Assembly: GCA_035772735.1 (NCBI GenBank)
Contig: JASDFA010000002.1
Span: 41,188,501-41,252,500 of the forward strand
DNA length: 64,000 nucleotides
DNA from: Datura wrightii
Taxonomy: Eukaryota; Streptophyta; Magnoliopsida; Solanales; Solanaceae
Direction: 5' to 3'
A program made the translations under genes and the position numbers. The notes beneath the pieces are model-generated. The model was not told the DNA's origin, ran no database searches, and was given only the letters and a program-made list of their open reading frames with translations. This document shows, piece after piece, positions 11,683 through 24,985 of this stretch; position 1 is the first letter of the stretch; every line of letters starts with the position of its first letter.

Positions 11683-14063
11683 AGTATCACCCCGAAATCT
11701 CAAAATGAATATCCTGTACTTAAATTAGAAAATTTGAAAAACTATAGAAATGTTGCCGAATGAACCACCTAACGAGTCGTTAAACGACCCAACAACTCGT
11801 TAGGTCAACTGTGAGAAGGAGGTCTAAGATAGATAGTGTTCCCAAAAGATGACCTCACGAGTCGTGGTCAGGTCCCACGACTCGTTAGGTCAATCGTGGT
11901 CAAACCGGAGTTGAGAAAATATTATGTTGTCCAGTGTACTTGACGAATGGAGGTACCGAGTCATGGTACCCAGTAACGACTCGTTATGTCCCCTATTACC
12001 AGCCCTAGTTAATTTTAGCTAGTGTACCTGACGGGCATGATCACGAGTTGTGGTCAGTCACCACGACCCATAAGGGTCACCTGGAAGTTTTTCCCAGCGA
12101 ATTTCTAAGGGCTATTTAGTAATTTCCTACTCTCCCAAGCTTTAAACTACATCATTTTAACATCAGTTTTAGACGTTTTGGTGGGGATAACGGGCTCTTT
12201 TCCTCATTCCCCGCTCAAACTTTCACGAAGCAGAACGTAGAGTTCCTCTCAGAGTTGTTCATAGCATCAGCTAGGGCAGATCTTTCTTCTTCGATTCTCC
12301 AGCAATTTCTCCAGGCTTCTTCATCAGATATGTGGATACTCAACAAGGGCAATTATTCTTCCCTTGTGTCCCCCAAAATTCTTCAATAACTTCTTTATTA
12401 GTTTTAGCCCTGAGTTTTTCTAATACGAAGAAATGTTATTATTCGTCAATCTCTCATAGAATGATATTCTCGTTTATTAGTGATATGAATTCCATCAGTT
12501 CTTAAATTATCGAGATTCTTGCTAGAGTGAATGGAAGCCTACAATTTTTGCATGAAGATGATTTTGCTTGAAAATCTCCCTCTAGTGAATTAAGCATGTT
12601 TGGACTAAATTTTCCTTGAAACTCTTATTATATAAGTAATGAGCAGATATTCCATTAATAAGAAAAAATTTATACTTGATAAATTAGCTTACTTGAATTC
12701 TTAAGTTGTTGCTATATTACGGAATTTCCGTATTGTTGAAATGAGTCGAATTCTCTATTAATTGCTTAATAGTTCAGTTTAGTTAGAATATAGAATCCCT
12801 CCAGAACTATGCAGAAATTTTCAACTAATCAGTTTGACTATAGAAATTCTTGGGGTGTCAGTAGTACCTCCCAGATATCAAAATTCAGTTATTGGTCCAC
12901 TAGGAAGCCATGACTTTACAAATATATAGCTCTGACTTGCCCTAAGACCCCAGTTCATTTTACAGTTTGTTTTTAGACGGTTACGACGCTTCCAGATAAG
13001 CAGCTCTGACAGTCTAGAGCCCAGTTTCAGAATTTGGTCCGATAAGACTCTCAGGGTACTTTCAGTTATATGTTCCTAACTAGTCTTGGACCCCAGTTTT
13101 GAGCTCTTAACCTAGTAGTCAGTTTAGGTGTTCCAGTGGGAGTAGGACTTAGCACCGAGAGGACGGAGGTTCTAGAGCACCCATGTTCCCAGAACTACAT
13201 TGCCAATGTAGGATTACAGATACAGATTATTGGCCTGATTTGGCCCCAGACTTTTGTGATCACCCAGTTCATGCCTTTATACCCTGACAAGGTATATTGG
13301 GTTCTACCAGTAGGGTGTATACATCGGACTCCAAGTCTAGCTCACGTGGTTATATTTCGGTTACAGAATCTCCCACTAGTCGGTCCAGTCCAGTTTCAAA
13401 ATAAGAATCTAATCCCAGTTTCAGATCTATCAGTTCAGTTCAGTTTAGTTCAGTATTTCAGATTTAGTATTACAGATTTAGGGTATGTCTTTGACCACTA
13501 GACAGGGTCATTTTAACCATCTCAGATACTTCAAATTATTTTAGTTCAGATAATTAGTTGGTCATTGAATGTCTTTCCAGTTCAGTCATTTACATATCCT
13601 CTCATATACTCAGTACATTCAAAGTACTGACACATACTTTTATGTTGTATCGTTTCATGATACAGCTATAGGTTCTCAGACTCAGCATCGTTAGCCGCCG
13701 CAGTTCAGATTCTCCACCTCAGCAGTGAACTGTGAGTCCTCATTATCCGAGGGCATTATTTCTTTCTTTCAGTCATTTATTAGTTTCAATTAGACTTTGA
13801 GTTAGCTGGGGGCTTGTCCCAGCAACTCCTCAGTTAGATGGCTTTCAGACAGACATGATGTTCAGATTTACTAGTATTATTCAAATGTTTTGAACTTTAT
13901 ACTTTCAGACTTGTCTTTCACAAATGTTTTATGATATTATTTTAAATTTATTCTGTGCATGATTACTCAGGATACTATTGAATGATAAACAAGGGGTTGA
14001 CTTAGGGTCCCTTGTGGCTTCAAGTACTGTGTTACGTCCAGGGTGTAGGATCGAGGCGTGACA
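11683..14063 (+). repeat. 5' LTR of chromovirus A
   Basis: It aligns with 19035-21452 along its length. The motif array with CACGAGTCGTGG and CCACGACTCGTTAGG variants lies at 11765-12090. Downstream come the block GGGAGTAGGACTTAGCACCG near 13137, hairpin 1 at 13611-13629, hairpin 2 at 13646-13664 and a donor-like GTGAGT at 13732-13737. The right end is GCGTGACA. The open frame at 13136-13501 within it is not a gene. Confidence 0.9.
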
Positions 14064-14067
14064 AACT

Positions 14068-14079
14068 TAGTATTAAAGC
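14068..14079 (+). promoter_or_regulatory. Degenerate tRNA-iMet primer-binding site of A
   Basis: Four bases after the LTR the sequence TAGTATTAAAGC matches the plant initiator-Met PBS TGGTATCAGAGC at 9 of 12 positions. The other chromoviruses here have the same site at the same offset with zero to two mismatches, which supports the assignment. Confidence 0.7.
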
Positions 14080-14282
14080 TCTAGGTATAGAGTATCCTCG
14101 AAAAGTCTGAAAGCCGCATTGAGTAGAGTCCTTTCCATGAGTGTGAAGCGTGCCACACTTTTGACGAGGAGGCTGTGAGATGTTATTAGGAAATTCCCTT
14201 CTGATCATATTCTTTATCGTTCGTTAAAGTTCAATTCCAAAAGTGTCCCTCTAATTCGTGCTTTATTTCATTTTAGTTAACC

Positions 14283-15390
14283 ATGGCTCACAGACGCGGT
14301 AACGGAAGGAGGATCGGAAATGCCCAACAGACCTGCCCCACCAGCCCCGGCAGCTCCCTATGATGATTCGGTTTCTACTGCAGAGTTTAGAGCGGCCATT
14401 CAGTTACTGGCTCAAATCTTGACCAATCAGGTGAATCAGCAGGTGGTACCAGTGAACACGAACGGGTTTGCAGCAGCGGCAAGGGTGTGGGACTTCACCT
14501 GTATGAACCCTCCATCATTCCAGGGATCTAAAGTGGGGGAGGACCCCCAAAAGTTTGTAGATGAAGTAAGGAAGATTACCCATATTATGGGTGTCAGCTC
14601 CTCCGAGAGCGCTGACTTGGCTGCCTATTAGCTTAAAGGGTAGCCCAGGTTTGGTATGAGCAGTGGAAGGAGGGGCGGCCAGCGGAAGCAGGACCAGTGG
14701 AAGGAGGGGCGGCCAGCGGAAGCAGGACCAGTGGAGGAGTATGCTTTGGAGTTTACCAAGTTATCAAAGTATGCTCCAGAGATGGCAACCAAGCCAAGGG
14801 CTTGCATGCTGAAGTTCGTTAATGGAGTATCTAATCTGGTACTCAAGGAGCGTAGGACCGCGATGCTGATCAAGGATATGGACCTCTCTAGCCTAATTGT
14901 TTATGCCCAGCAAATTGAGGCAAGAATTTGAAAGACATGGAGTGTAAGAACAAGCGAGAAAGAACTGGTCATTCAGATTTTGGCCACCAGAGATCTGGCG
15001 GTGGTAGCCGCCCACAGCAGCAGCAACAACAGCAGATAGCCCCAGAACCTAGCTCAACTAGCGCCCCAACCTTTTAGTCCCGCTAGGATCGGAGGGTGGG
15101 TCATCTGGCACTCAGTCTCAGGCCCACAATACAGGGAACGGGTATCCAATTTGCCCCAAGAACGGCAAGAATCATCCCGAAGAGTGTCTACAGGGTAGGG
15201 AAGCTATTTCGGTTGTGGACAACTCAGGCATCGAATTAAAGAATGTCTGATACAAGGACGGGGAAGATCACAATCCACTACCTCAGCAGCTCCAGCAGGC
15301 CAACTCATCAGGTACAGATGGCAGTCAGTGCCAGAATCATTTCTATGCTCTGTCTTCTCGTCAGGATCAAGAAAGCTCACCTGATGTAGT
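14283..15390 (+). pseudogene. gag of chromovirus A, frameshifted
   Basis: Gag forms the particle shell. The start ATG at 14283 fits the leader position in elements C and D, and one base is shifted before 14320. Recognisable parts are AEFRAAIQLLAQILTNQVNQ (14377-14436), FTCMNPPSFQGSKVGEDPQK and EYALEFTKLSKYAPEM near 14740. About 40 codons that normally precede EYALEF are missing and a 34-bp tandem duplication sits there. Two decayed zinc-knuckle-like blocks occur, CPKNGKNHPEEC (one Cys lost) near 15155 and FGCGQLRHRIKEC near 15208. Stops at 14629 and others prevent expression of full Gag. Confidence 0.8.
14661..14734 (+). repeat. 34-bp tandem duplication in gag of A
   Basis: A 34-bp unit beginning CAGTGGAAGGAGGGGCGGCC is repeated at 14661-14694 and 14695-14728, with six bases of a third copy. 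The unit length is not a multiple of three, so each copy shifts the frame. Confidence 0.95.
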
Positions 15391-18300
15391 TACTCGTATG
15401 TTATGTCTCTTCCATCTTGACATGTATGCCCTCCTAGATCTAGGAGCCACTCTTTCATTTGTGACTCCCTATATAGCGGTTCAGTTCAACATCAGTCCAG
15501 AGGTCCTATCAGAACCCTTCTCAGTCCCTACCCCTAATGGTGAGTCAGTAGAGCCAGCCGGTGTATAGAAACTGCCCAGTCTCAGTCCTGAATAAAGTCA
15601 TTCTAGCTGATATCATAGAATTAGACATGGTCGACTTCAACCTTATTCTTGGCATGGATTGGTTACACTCCTGCTATGCCTTAGTTGACTGCAGAACTAG
15701 AATTGTCAAGTTCCAGTTTTCAAATGAACTAGTGTTAGAATGGTCAGGCAGTAGTTTAGTGCCTAAGGGTAGGTTTATTTCCTTCCTTAAAGCCCAGAAC
15801 TTATTTCCAAAGGATGTCTATATCATCTGGCTCGGGTCAAGGATTCCAACTCTGAGACCCCAGCCATACAGTCAATTCCAGTTGTCAGCGAGTTCCCAGA
15901 TGTATTTCTTGAAGATCTTCCTGGAGTTCCCCCTGAATGGGAGATAGACTTCGGAATAGATCTCCTCTAAGAAACTCAACCCATCTCCATCCCTCCTTAT
16001 AGAATGGCTCCAACTGAGCTTAAGGAGCTAAAGGAGAAGTTAAAGGATCTTCTTGAGAAGGGTTTTACCCAGTATTCTCTCCCTGGGGTGCTCCAGTGCT
16101 ATTCGTGCATAAGAAAGATGGTACTCTCAGAATGTGCATAGATTACCATCAGCTAAACAAGATCACAGTTAATAACAAGTACCCTCTACCCAAAATTGAC
16201 GATATGTTCGACCAACTTCAGGGAGCCAGTTATTTCTCCAAGAATGATCTCAGGTCAGGATACCATCAGTTAAGGTTCAGAGAGTGTGACATACCAAAAA
16301 CAACATTTAGAACTCGGTATGGTCACTACGAGTTTATGGAGATGTCATTTGGGTTAACGAACGCCCCAGTAGCCTTCATGGATTTGATGAACAGGTTTTT
16401 CAAGTAGTACCTGGATATGTTCGTCATTGTATTTATTGATGACATTCTGGTGCACTCTAGAAATGAAGAAGAGCATGCCCATCACCTAAGGTTAGCATTA
16501 CAGACCCTCAAAAATCGCCAGTTATTCGCCAAGTTCAGCAAGTGTGAATTCTAGTTGAAGTCTATGACTTTCTTGGGTCATGTGGTCTCAGGTGAGAGGA
16601 TACAAGTAGATCCTCATAAAATAGTAGCAGTGAAGGATTGGCCCAGACCTACCTCTCCTACCGGAATCAGGAGTTTCCTAGGCTTAGCAGGCTATTACCG
16701 ACGATTTGTGGAAGGTTTCTCCTCCATAGCATCCCCTCTGACCAAGTTAACCCAGAAGAAGGAGAAATTTCAGTGGTCGGATGAGTGTGAGAAGAGTTTT
16801 CAGGAGCTAATGACTCTACTCACTACCGCTCCAGTTCTGACCCTGCCAGAAGGAACAAATAGGTTTGTTGTATATTGTGACGCCTCTAGAGTTGGACTTG
16901 GTTGCATTCTGATGCAACGGGGCAAAGTGATAGCCTATGCCACCAGACAACTTAAAGTCCATGAGAAGAACTATCCGACCATGACTTGGAGTTGGCAGCG
17001 GTGGTATTCGTGTTAAAAAGATGGAGACACTACTTTTACGGGGCTCACGTGGATGTGTTCACAGATCACAAGAGCCTTCAAATGTGCTCATCCAGAAGGA
17101 CCTAGACCTACGTTAGAGACGGTGGTTGGAACTGCTAAAGGATTATGACATGAGTGTGTTGTATCACCCAGGTAAGGCTAATGTGGTGGCCAACGCCCTA
17201 AGCAGACGGTCTACAGGAAGTGTTGCCCACATTGAGGTAGGCAAGAGGGAGCTAGAGAAAAAGTTCACAGGCTAGCTCGGTTAGGGGTGCAGTTGGTGGA
17301 TTCAGTTGAAGGTGGCGTGGTAATGTAAACCGGGTCAGATTCATCCTTGGTAGTTGAAGTAAAATCTAGATGGGATGAGGATCCCATTTTACTTAAGCTT
17401 AAGGAAGCAATCCTCAGAAAAGAGATAGAAGCTTTCTCCAAGGGGGAGATGGGGTTCTATGTTACCAGGGAAGGTTGTGTGTACCGGAGGTTGGTAAGTT
17501 GAGATATAAGATACTGTCCAAGGCACACAGCTCGAGATACTCTATTCACCCTAGTGCTACTAAAATGTACCGTGACTTGCGGGATATCTATTGGTGGAAC
17601 GGCATGAAAAGGGATATTGCAAAATTTGTAGCACAGTGCCCGAACAGCAAACAAGTCAAGGTAGAACACCAGAGACCCGGAGGAAAACTCAAGATATCAG
17701 TACACCCACTTGGAAGTGGGAAGTAGTAAATACGGACTTTATTATAGGTCTACCTCAGACTCGACGGCAACATGACTCAATCTGGGTGGTTGTAGATCGG
17801 ATGACTAAGTCAACTCACTTCCACCCAGTCAAAACCACAGACTCAGTTGAGGACTATCCCAAACTTTACATCCGAGAGTTAGTCAGACTCCATGGGGTGC
17901 CCTTGGCAATCATTTCAGACAGGGGAACACAGTTCACCTCACACTTTTAGAAGTCCTTTCAGAAGGGACTAGGCACTCAGGTCAAACGCAGCATTGCTTT
18001 TCATCCGCAGACCAATGGGCAAGCTGAGCGGGCTATTCAGACCCTGGAAGATATGCTAAGAGCGTGTGTGATAGATTTTAAGGGTAATTAAGATGACCAT
18101 TTGCCTCTTATCGAGTTTGCTTACAATAACAACTACCATTCCAGCATCCAGATGGCCCCATTTGAAGCATTGTATGGTAGAAGTTGTAGATCTCCTATAG
18201 GGTGGTTTGAAGTTGGTGAAGCTACCTTGATAGGTCCAGACTCGGTTCACGAGGCGATGTAGAAAGTTCATCTCATTCGAGAGAGATTGAAAACAACTTA

Positions 18301-18783
18301 GGGCCGTCAGAAATCTTATGCCGATGTGCGAAGAAGGGAGTTAGAGTTTGCAGTTGATGACCAGGTATACCTAAAAATTTCACCCATGAAAGGGGTGATG
18401 AGGTCTGGGAAGAAGGGAAAGCTCAGTCCGAGATATGTAGGACCGTATAGAATTTTGAGGCTATTGGCAATGTTTCCTATGAACTAGAGTTACCTTCAGA
18501 ACTAGCAGTTGTACATCCCGTTTTCCATGTGTCACTTCTGAAGAAGTGCATCGGAGATCCAACCTCAGTCGTTCCATTGGACAGCGTGGAAAAAAAGGAT
18601 AATCTCTCATATGAGGAGGTACCATTCCAAATCCTTGACCTTCAAGTTCGTAAGCTAAGAAACAAGGAGATAGCTTTAGCCAAGGTTTTATGGAAAAATC
18701 AGCTTGTTGAAGGAGCTACGTGGGAGGCCGAAGTAGATATGATGACCAAATACCCGCATTTGTTCTCTACCGGCTTAGCTTAG
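15391..18783 (+). pseudogene. pol of chromovirus A: PR, RT, RNase H, INT, chromodomain-like tail
   Basis: Pol processes Gag, copies the RNA and integrates the DNA. Protease appears near 15430 with LLDLGATLSFVTPYIAVQF, where the active-site triplet reads D-L-G. RT shows CIDYHQLNKITV near 16137 and FIDDILVHS at about 16433-16459. RNase H shows VVYCDASRVGLGCILMQ near 16866. Integrase has the HHCC region near 17548-17660, but the last Cys is Ser (CPNS). The triad is present: DFIIGLP near 17733, ISDRGTQF near 17918, FHPQTNGQAERA near 18000. The C-terminus (about 18600-18783) reads VRKLRNKEIALAKVLWKNQL and TWEAEVDMMTKYPHLF, typical of chromovirus tails. Stops at 16406, 16552 and 17948 look like TGG or CAG changed to TAG. 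Confidence 0.9.
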
Positions 18784-19020
18784 TTTGAGATATTAGTTTA
18801 GACCCTAGAACTCAATTTTGTTTTCATGACTCAATTCAGGTGTTCAAGTCTCTTTTATGTTTTTGAATGTATGTATGAAAAGAGAATTCAGTTCAGTTAT
18901 GTATTCTTAAATGGAGGTAATCATTTCGACAGTTTTGGACTTAAATGAGCAGTATTTGGAAATTTTGATTACAATTTTCTGGTTCCTATGAGTTTTCTAA
19001 CATTCTAGAATGAATGTTTC

Positions 19021-19034
19021 CAAGGGGGAGATAT
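19021..19034 (+). promoter_or_regulatory. Polypurine tract of A
   Basis: CAAGGGGGAGATAT lies directly before the 3' LTR; such a tract primes plus-strand DNA synthesis. Confidence 0.8.
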
Positions 19035-21452
19035 TGTAACACCGCGGAAGCTCAAAATTAATATCCGGGACTTAAATAAGAAAATCTGGAAAAATTACAG
19101 AAATGTTGCAGAATGACCCACCTAACGGTCGTTACGCGACCTAATGACTCGTTAGGCAAACCGTGAGAAGGAGTTCTAAGAATAGATAGTGTTCCCAATG
19201 GACGACCTCACGATTAGTGGTCAGGTCCCATGACCCGTTAGGTCACTCATGGTCAGACCTGAGTTGAGAAAATATTGTTTTGTCCAGTGTACTTGACAAA
19301 TGGGGGCAATTAGTCGTGGTCCCCAGTAACAACTCGTTATGTCCCCCGTCACCAGCCCCAGTTAATTTTAGCCAACGTACCTGACGGGCATGACCATCAG
19401 TCACCACGACCCGTTAGGTCACCCATTAGGGTCACCTGGCAGTTTTTCCCAGCGAATTTCTAAGGGCTATTTTAATAATTTCCTACACTCCCAAGCTTAA
19501 AACTACATCATTTTAACATCAGTTTCAGATGTTTTAGTAGGGGTAATGGGCTCTTTTCCTCATCCCCCAATCATACTTTCACGAAGCAGAACGTAGAGTT
19601 CCTCTTAGAGCAGTTCAAAGCATCAGCTAGGGAAGATCTTTGTTCTTTGATTCTCCAGCAATTTCTCCAGGCTTCTTCGTCAAGTATGTGGGTACTCAAC
19701 AAGGGCAATTATTCTTCCCTTGTGTCCCCCAAAATTCTTCCATAAATTCTCTATTAGTTTTAGCCTTGAGTTTTTTGAATACGAAGAAATTACATGTTAT
19801 TATTCGTCAATCTCTCATAGAATGATATTCTCGTTTATTAGTGATATGAATTCCATCAATTCTTACTTAAATTATCGATATTCTTGCAATAGTGAATGGA
19901 AGCCCTGAATTTTTGCATGAAGATGATTTTTCTTGAAAATCTCCCTCTAGTGAATTAAGCATGTTTGGGATGAATTTTCCTCGAAACTCTTATTATATAA
20001 GTAACGAGCAGATATTCCATTGATAAGAAAAATTTTAGACTTGATAAATTAGTTTACTTGAATTCTTGAGTTGTTGCTATATTACGGAATTTTCGTGTTG
20101 TTGGAATGAGTCGAATTCTCTATTAGCTGCTTAATAATTCAGTTTAGTTAGAATGTAGAATCCCTCTAGAACTATGCAGAAATTGTCAACTAATCAGTTT
20201 GACTATAGAAATTCTTGAGGTGTCAGCAGTACCTCCCAGATATCAGAATTAGAATCAGAATTCAGTTATTGGTCCACTAGGCAGCCATGACTTTTCATAT
20301 ATATAGCTCTGACTTTCCCCAGGACCCAAGTTCAGTTAACAGTTTGTTCTTAGACGGTTACAACGCTTCTAGATAAGCAGCTCTAACAGTCTAGAGCACA
20401 GTTTTAGAATCTGGTGCAATAAGACTCTCAGGGTACTTTCAGTTATATGTCCCTGACTAATCTTGGATCCCAGTTTTGAGGTCTCAGCCTAGTAGTTCAG
20501 TTTAGGTGTTCCAGTGGGAGTAGGACTTAGCACCCAGCGGACCAGGGTTCCAGCGCACCCAGGTTTCCTAGAACTACGTTGCCAGCGTAGGATTACAGAT
20601 ATATATATTATTGGTCTGATTTGGCCCCAGACTTTTTGTGATCACCCAGTTCATGCCTTTATACCCTGGCAAGGTATATTGGGTCCTACCGGTGGGTTGT
20701 ATACATCAGACTCCACGTCTAGCTCACGTGGCTATATGTTGGTTACAGACTCTCCACCTAGTCAATCCAGTCTAGTTTCAAAATGAGAATCTCATCCCAG
20801 TTTCAGATCTATTAGTTCAGTTCAGTTCAGTGCAGTATTTCAAATTATTACATATCTAGGGCATGTCTTTGACCACTGGATAGGGTCATTTTGACCATCT
20901 AAGATACCTTAGATTATTTCAGTTCAGATAATTAGTTGGTCATTGAATGTATTTCCAGTTCAGTCATTTACATCTATCGGTATATTCCTCTCACATACTC
21001 AGTACATTCAAAGTATAAACACATACTTTTATGTTGTATCGTTACATGATACAACTGCAGGTTCTCAGACTCAGCACCACTAGCAGCCGCAATTCAGATT
21101 CTCCACCTCAGCAGTGAAGTGTGAGTCCTCATCATTCGAGGGCATTATTTCTTTCTTTTAGTCATTTATTAGTTTCAGTTATACTTTAAGCTAGCCGGGG
21201 GCTTGTCTCAGCAACTCCTCAGTTAGATGACTTTCAGACAGACATGACGTTCAGATTTACCAGTATTATTCAAATGATTTGAACCTTATACTTTCAGACT
21301 TGTCTTTCACAAATGTTTTATGATATTATTTTAAATTTTCATTGAGCATGATTACTCAGGATTCTATTGAATGATAAACCAGGGGTTGACTTGGGGTCAC
21401 TTGTGGCTTCAAGTACCGTGTTACATCTAGGGTGTAGGCTCGGGGAGTGACA
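19035..21452 (+). repeat. 3' LTR of chromovirus A
   Basis: It starts TGTAACACC after the purine tract and ends GAGTGACA before the target duplication. The motif array is at about 19120-19435. Hairpin 2 (21035-21053) keeps its stem while its loop reads TAC instead of TTC. The donor-like block GTGAGTCCTCATC is conserved at 21121-21133. Open frames at 19640-19908 and 20514-20786 are spurious. Confidence 0.9.
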
Positions 21453-24400
21453 CCTTGCTTCACTGACCTTTTCCTTTTTCAACCCGCCATTTAAACTCTA
21501 TGAACACACCTTACTCATTCATCCCCAATTATAATTAACTAAGTCCGTTCCAGTCATCCAAGACCCATTTATTGACTAAACACTATTAGCTAACCCTTTT
21601 TAATTTCTACTCTTTTACCTGTTCCCCGATACTATACCTAAATCGGTTATCTCCTAGTTAATCACTACCATCATTAAATCAATCATATTACCTTGTTACA
21701 ACTCATGGTGATCACATTAAACAAGCATTTAATCACAATATTAAATAAATAACTCAAGTACTCAACAAGGAGAACACCAAACCATACCTCTGGAGTTATT
21801 TCCTCCAAAAAGGTACAAGCATATACCTGCACCTCCATAATTCCACACTGTACAATTCACTACCAAACCTACATCATGCAGTACCGTACCTGCATCATTG
21901 CATCATATATCATCTCACCATTGTATCCCTCGTATCCTACCCGAATCATATTGGTATATCATATGTTACATATGTATACCTATTATCCGTCACTCGTACG
22001 CATACTTGTTCTAATATCTATCTTACAGCTATATGTATATCATACCATACCTGTATAAATATCTATCTCACAGTCATACCATCGATGATGTATCGGGCAC
22101 GCACCTCTGCCACATACCTGTACACACATGCCAGAGGGTCTTATCTGCCCTTCCAGTCATGACCTATAGGGGACTCTAGAAATTCATGTACTGTACATCT
22201 GGACATATGAACATCTCATCATACATGTCTGTGTACTCATATGTGTACACCCAGTCGTACGAACGTTAAGTCATACCTATCTGTGCACTCATCCCATACT
22301 GCTCGCCCGGATGCTCACCTTGAGCATGAGCTACTCATATCCAAGTACTCACGAACATGCTTGATCATACCAATTTACTCATCTACTCACCTCGAACACA
22401 AGCCTCTAATCTTAGAATAAGGATGTCTTATTCTTCCATCTTAACAGGTCTCCTTATTCTCTCACTTAGTTGCCACGGGTTTCACCCATAGTTTCAAGAA
22501 CAGTATATCATAGTTCAATTCACTTAACAAAATTACATTCAACATTGAGAATTAATCCATATAATTTGCAACACATTTTTAATAGTCCAAGACTATTTCA
22601 TAAATCAATTATTCATTACATTACCCTATTCCTAGATCATTCAAAGCACGGTCTAAACTGTCCTGCTTGTTGGATTAGGCCTCGCTACGGCGGGGTTACA
22701 ACCGTGGCTATGCTCTCCCTAGTTATAATACTATTACAGCGGTACTGCTTAGGAAGTACTTCAGCCAAGCTCTCCCCTTAGATTTCACTTGTAGTGTTTC
22801 TTCGCGGTCAAATAACCTACTAAGAATATGCATATTAACCAATCCATATTATCAAACCACCCTTCTTTCATATGAAGAAACAATTAATTCAACACGTAAC
22901 ATAAGAATCACAAACACATAGACCATCGCAAGTGAACTATTAACTCATTAACCCATACAAATGCATGAACTATTCGAACACCTACACCCATGACAATACT
23001 CTGGTACCTTATTCGAGGACATACCTTAGAAGTAGCCCTCAAGATTTTCCAACTAATATGAAAATCTAACGGTCTAGACTCAAGACTCTTTGTACCCACG
23101 TGATTGCATAATACAACAACTTTATCACCTCTTTCTTATCTTTTTTCTGATTACTTCCCTCTCGTATTAGTTACTGACCATACTTGTCTAGTAGTGATTA
23201 GCATGATAACTCCTGTTATACTCAGCAATGACACATCAATCACACACACATATACAAACTACTAATCAAAGTCTAACACAAAGGTAAGCCATAGCCTACT
23301 TGGGCATCAATCTGTCATCAAGAAGCCCATAACTATGTGCTTTCCTCGAGTTCTAAGTTCTTGCGGAGAATTATCATTGTGGATGGTGAAGTCCTTGCCC
23401 TCTCTTGCCTCCTTATTTTATTTCCTTGTTAGAAATCCTAACTTTTATTTTTGGTCATTTTTGTTCACCGAACCTTATGGAAATAGGTTTTTAAATCCAA
23501 ACCTAGATAGAATTATGGATTTCGATTCTGCATTGCCCATTGTAGTGAGGAGTCCTTCGCTACAGTGGTCCCTTTACAGCAGAATCAGCTCACTGTTGTG
23601 GCCTTGTGACTAGGATCACCTGATTTCAACTTACCCATTCTAAATTTGTCCATTGCCAAATTCAAAGACATGACCTAGACTCATAAAAAATTTAAATTTT
23701 CTCATGTTTATGTCATCAAGGTGCTATAACGATTGAGCGGATCGTTACATCAAATACCAATTAAAAATTCATTCATCCCTGAATAGTCCCCATAAAACAA
23801 GCCTGGGTTTTCAGTTATCTCGAGTTAACTTTACATGGGGTCCTAGTTATGATGCTCCTTATTGGCACTATAGTTTTTTCGACATTATTCCTAACTTTTT
23901 AGACTAGTATCCCCTACTAGACCCTTTATTTCGAGGTCCTTAGGCATATCGCATGGTGCCAAGATATTTTTCTCCATTTTGCTTCCTTTCATATTATTGA
24001 CGGAAGGAATTTCTGCGCACTTTTACCCCTACTTGTTGGCTTCGTGTTGGCTCAATCTGCCTGAACTTGAGTCTTTAAAATTTCTCTTTTATGACTTATG
24101 CCATTTACTCATGGCCTATGCACCTCTATACGGCATTTATTTTTATACAACTTCATTTATCGGGTCTCAAAATGAGGTGGACCTCCAGGAGAAGTTGAAG
24201 TGTCATTGTTCAGGCCTATCCGCTGCAGCGGTACTACTGCAGTGAAAGTCTATCCACTGTAGTGGTTTGACCATCAGTTTAAAGGTCCAGATGACAGTTT
24301 TTGTGTTTACTCAATTTTTCATTTTCAACTTATGCAAATCCTCTCAACCTTCTAGCGATTCCCTCAATTTTTCTTAGGTAATCTGTGTTCTCATCTCTTT

Positions 24401-24985
24401 GTTGCATTATTTACACTTTGTGGCTATAAGTCCATGTCTATATGCTTGATTTGGGGTTGTTATGGGGTGGAAAAGACCCTATCTTCTTTTTGGCAATATG
24501 GGTGAATTTACGAAACATGCTACTAGTTTTTACGTTCTTAAGTTACTTGAATCATTCCATACATACTATATACGATTTACATGGGGGTTTTATGCTAGAA
24601 ATGGTAGGGTTGGTTAGGGTGGTGGTTCAATTTCTTTGACCCTTTCTAGATTGAATAGGGATTCTATTGGGGTAGAAAATAGTTGGTAGGGCTTGGGTAA
24701 GTTTACCCCTTCCCCGATCTGTGCTTAAATTGGAGAAAAATGGAGGTTGGAATTCTGATTTGGGGTCGAAGGTCTTCTAGGAAAGATGATCTCCGTTGCA
24801 GGGGGTCTTGTCCATTGTAGCTGAACCATCATAGTGGTCCCTTTCGCTTTTATGGACTTGCTATAGCAGTCCACTCTAAGCAGTGAGCTATTCCCCTTGC
24901 TTTCTATTTTTTTGCTCCCAACATCCCTCCTCTTATTAGTTTTTATCACTTCCTAATGCTTTGATTTTCTACAGGTCTCATCACT
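21453..24985. other. Right flank of element A, old repeat-like sequence
   Basis: After the CCTTG copy (21453-21457) there are 3.5 kb without recognisable protein. Variants of a self-complementary phrase are scattered here: CGCTACGGCGG near 22683, TTACAGCGGTACTGC near 22734, CGCTACAGTGG near 23558, CGCTGCAGCGGTACTACTGC near 24222 and CCACTGTAGTGG near 24255. With the similar phrases left of A this suggests an older LTR or leader region, followed by the pseudogene at 24986. The stretch 21780-22460 is rich in CATACCTG-type words. No TATA box, PBS or paired LTR was identified. Confidence 0.4.

Larger units (their letters stand above)
11683..21452 (+). mobile_element. Chromovirus A, complete structure, coding regions decayed
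   Basis: This is a full-length Ty3/gypsy element of 9770 bp. It has two LTRs of about 2.4 kb, a degenerate tRNA-iMet PBS, gag-pol in one direction, a purine tract and a perfect 5-bp target duplication CCTTG at 11678-11682 and 21453-21457. Long LTRs and the chromodomain-like C-terminus fit the Tekay/Del chromovirus lineage. The outer bases of the 5' LTR have mutated (AGTATCACC against TGTAACACC in the 3' LTR), and the two LTRs are visibly diverged, so the insertion is old. Numerous in-frame stops make it non-autonomous. Confidence 0.9.

Noticed and set aside
11765..12090. CRISPR-like short repeats
   Set aside because: The phrases vary, are unevenly spaced and occur in both orientations within LTRs of a plant genome; no cas genes are present.
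12300..12340. Conserved coding-like stretch repeated at 12300, 19660 and 28400
   Set aside because: It is the shared leader part of A and B LTRs; frames are not kept between copies.
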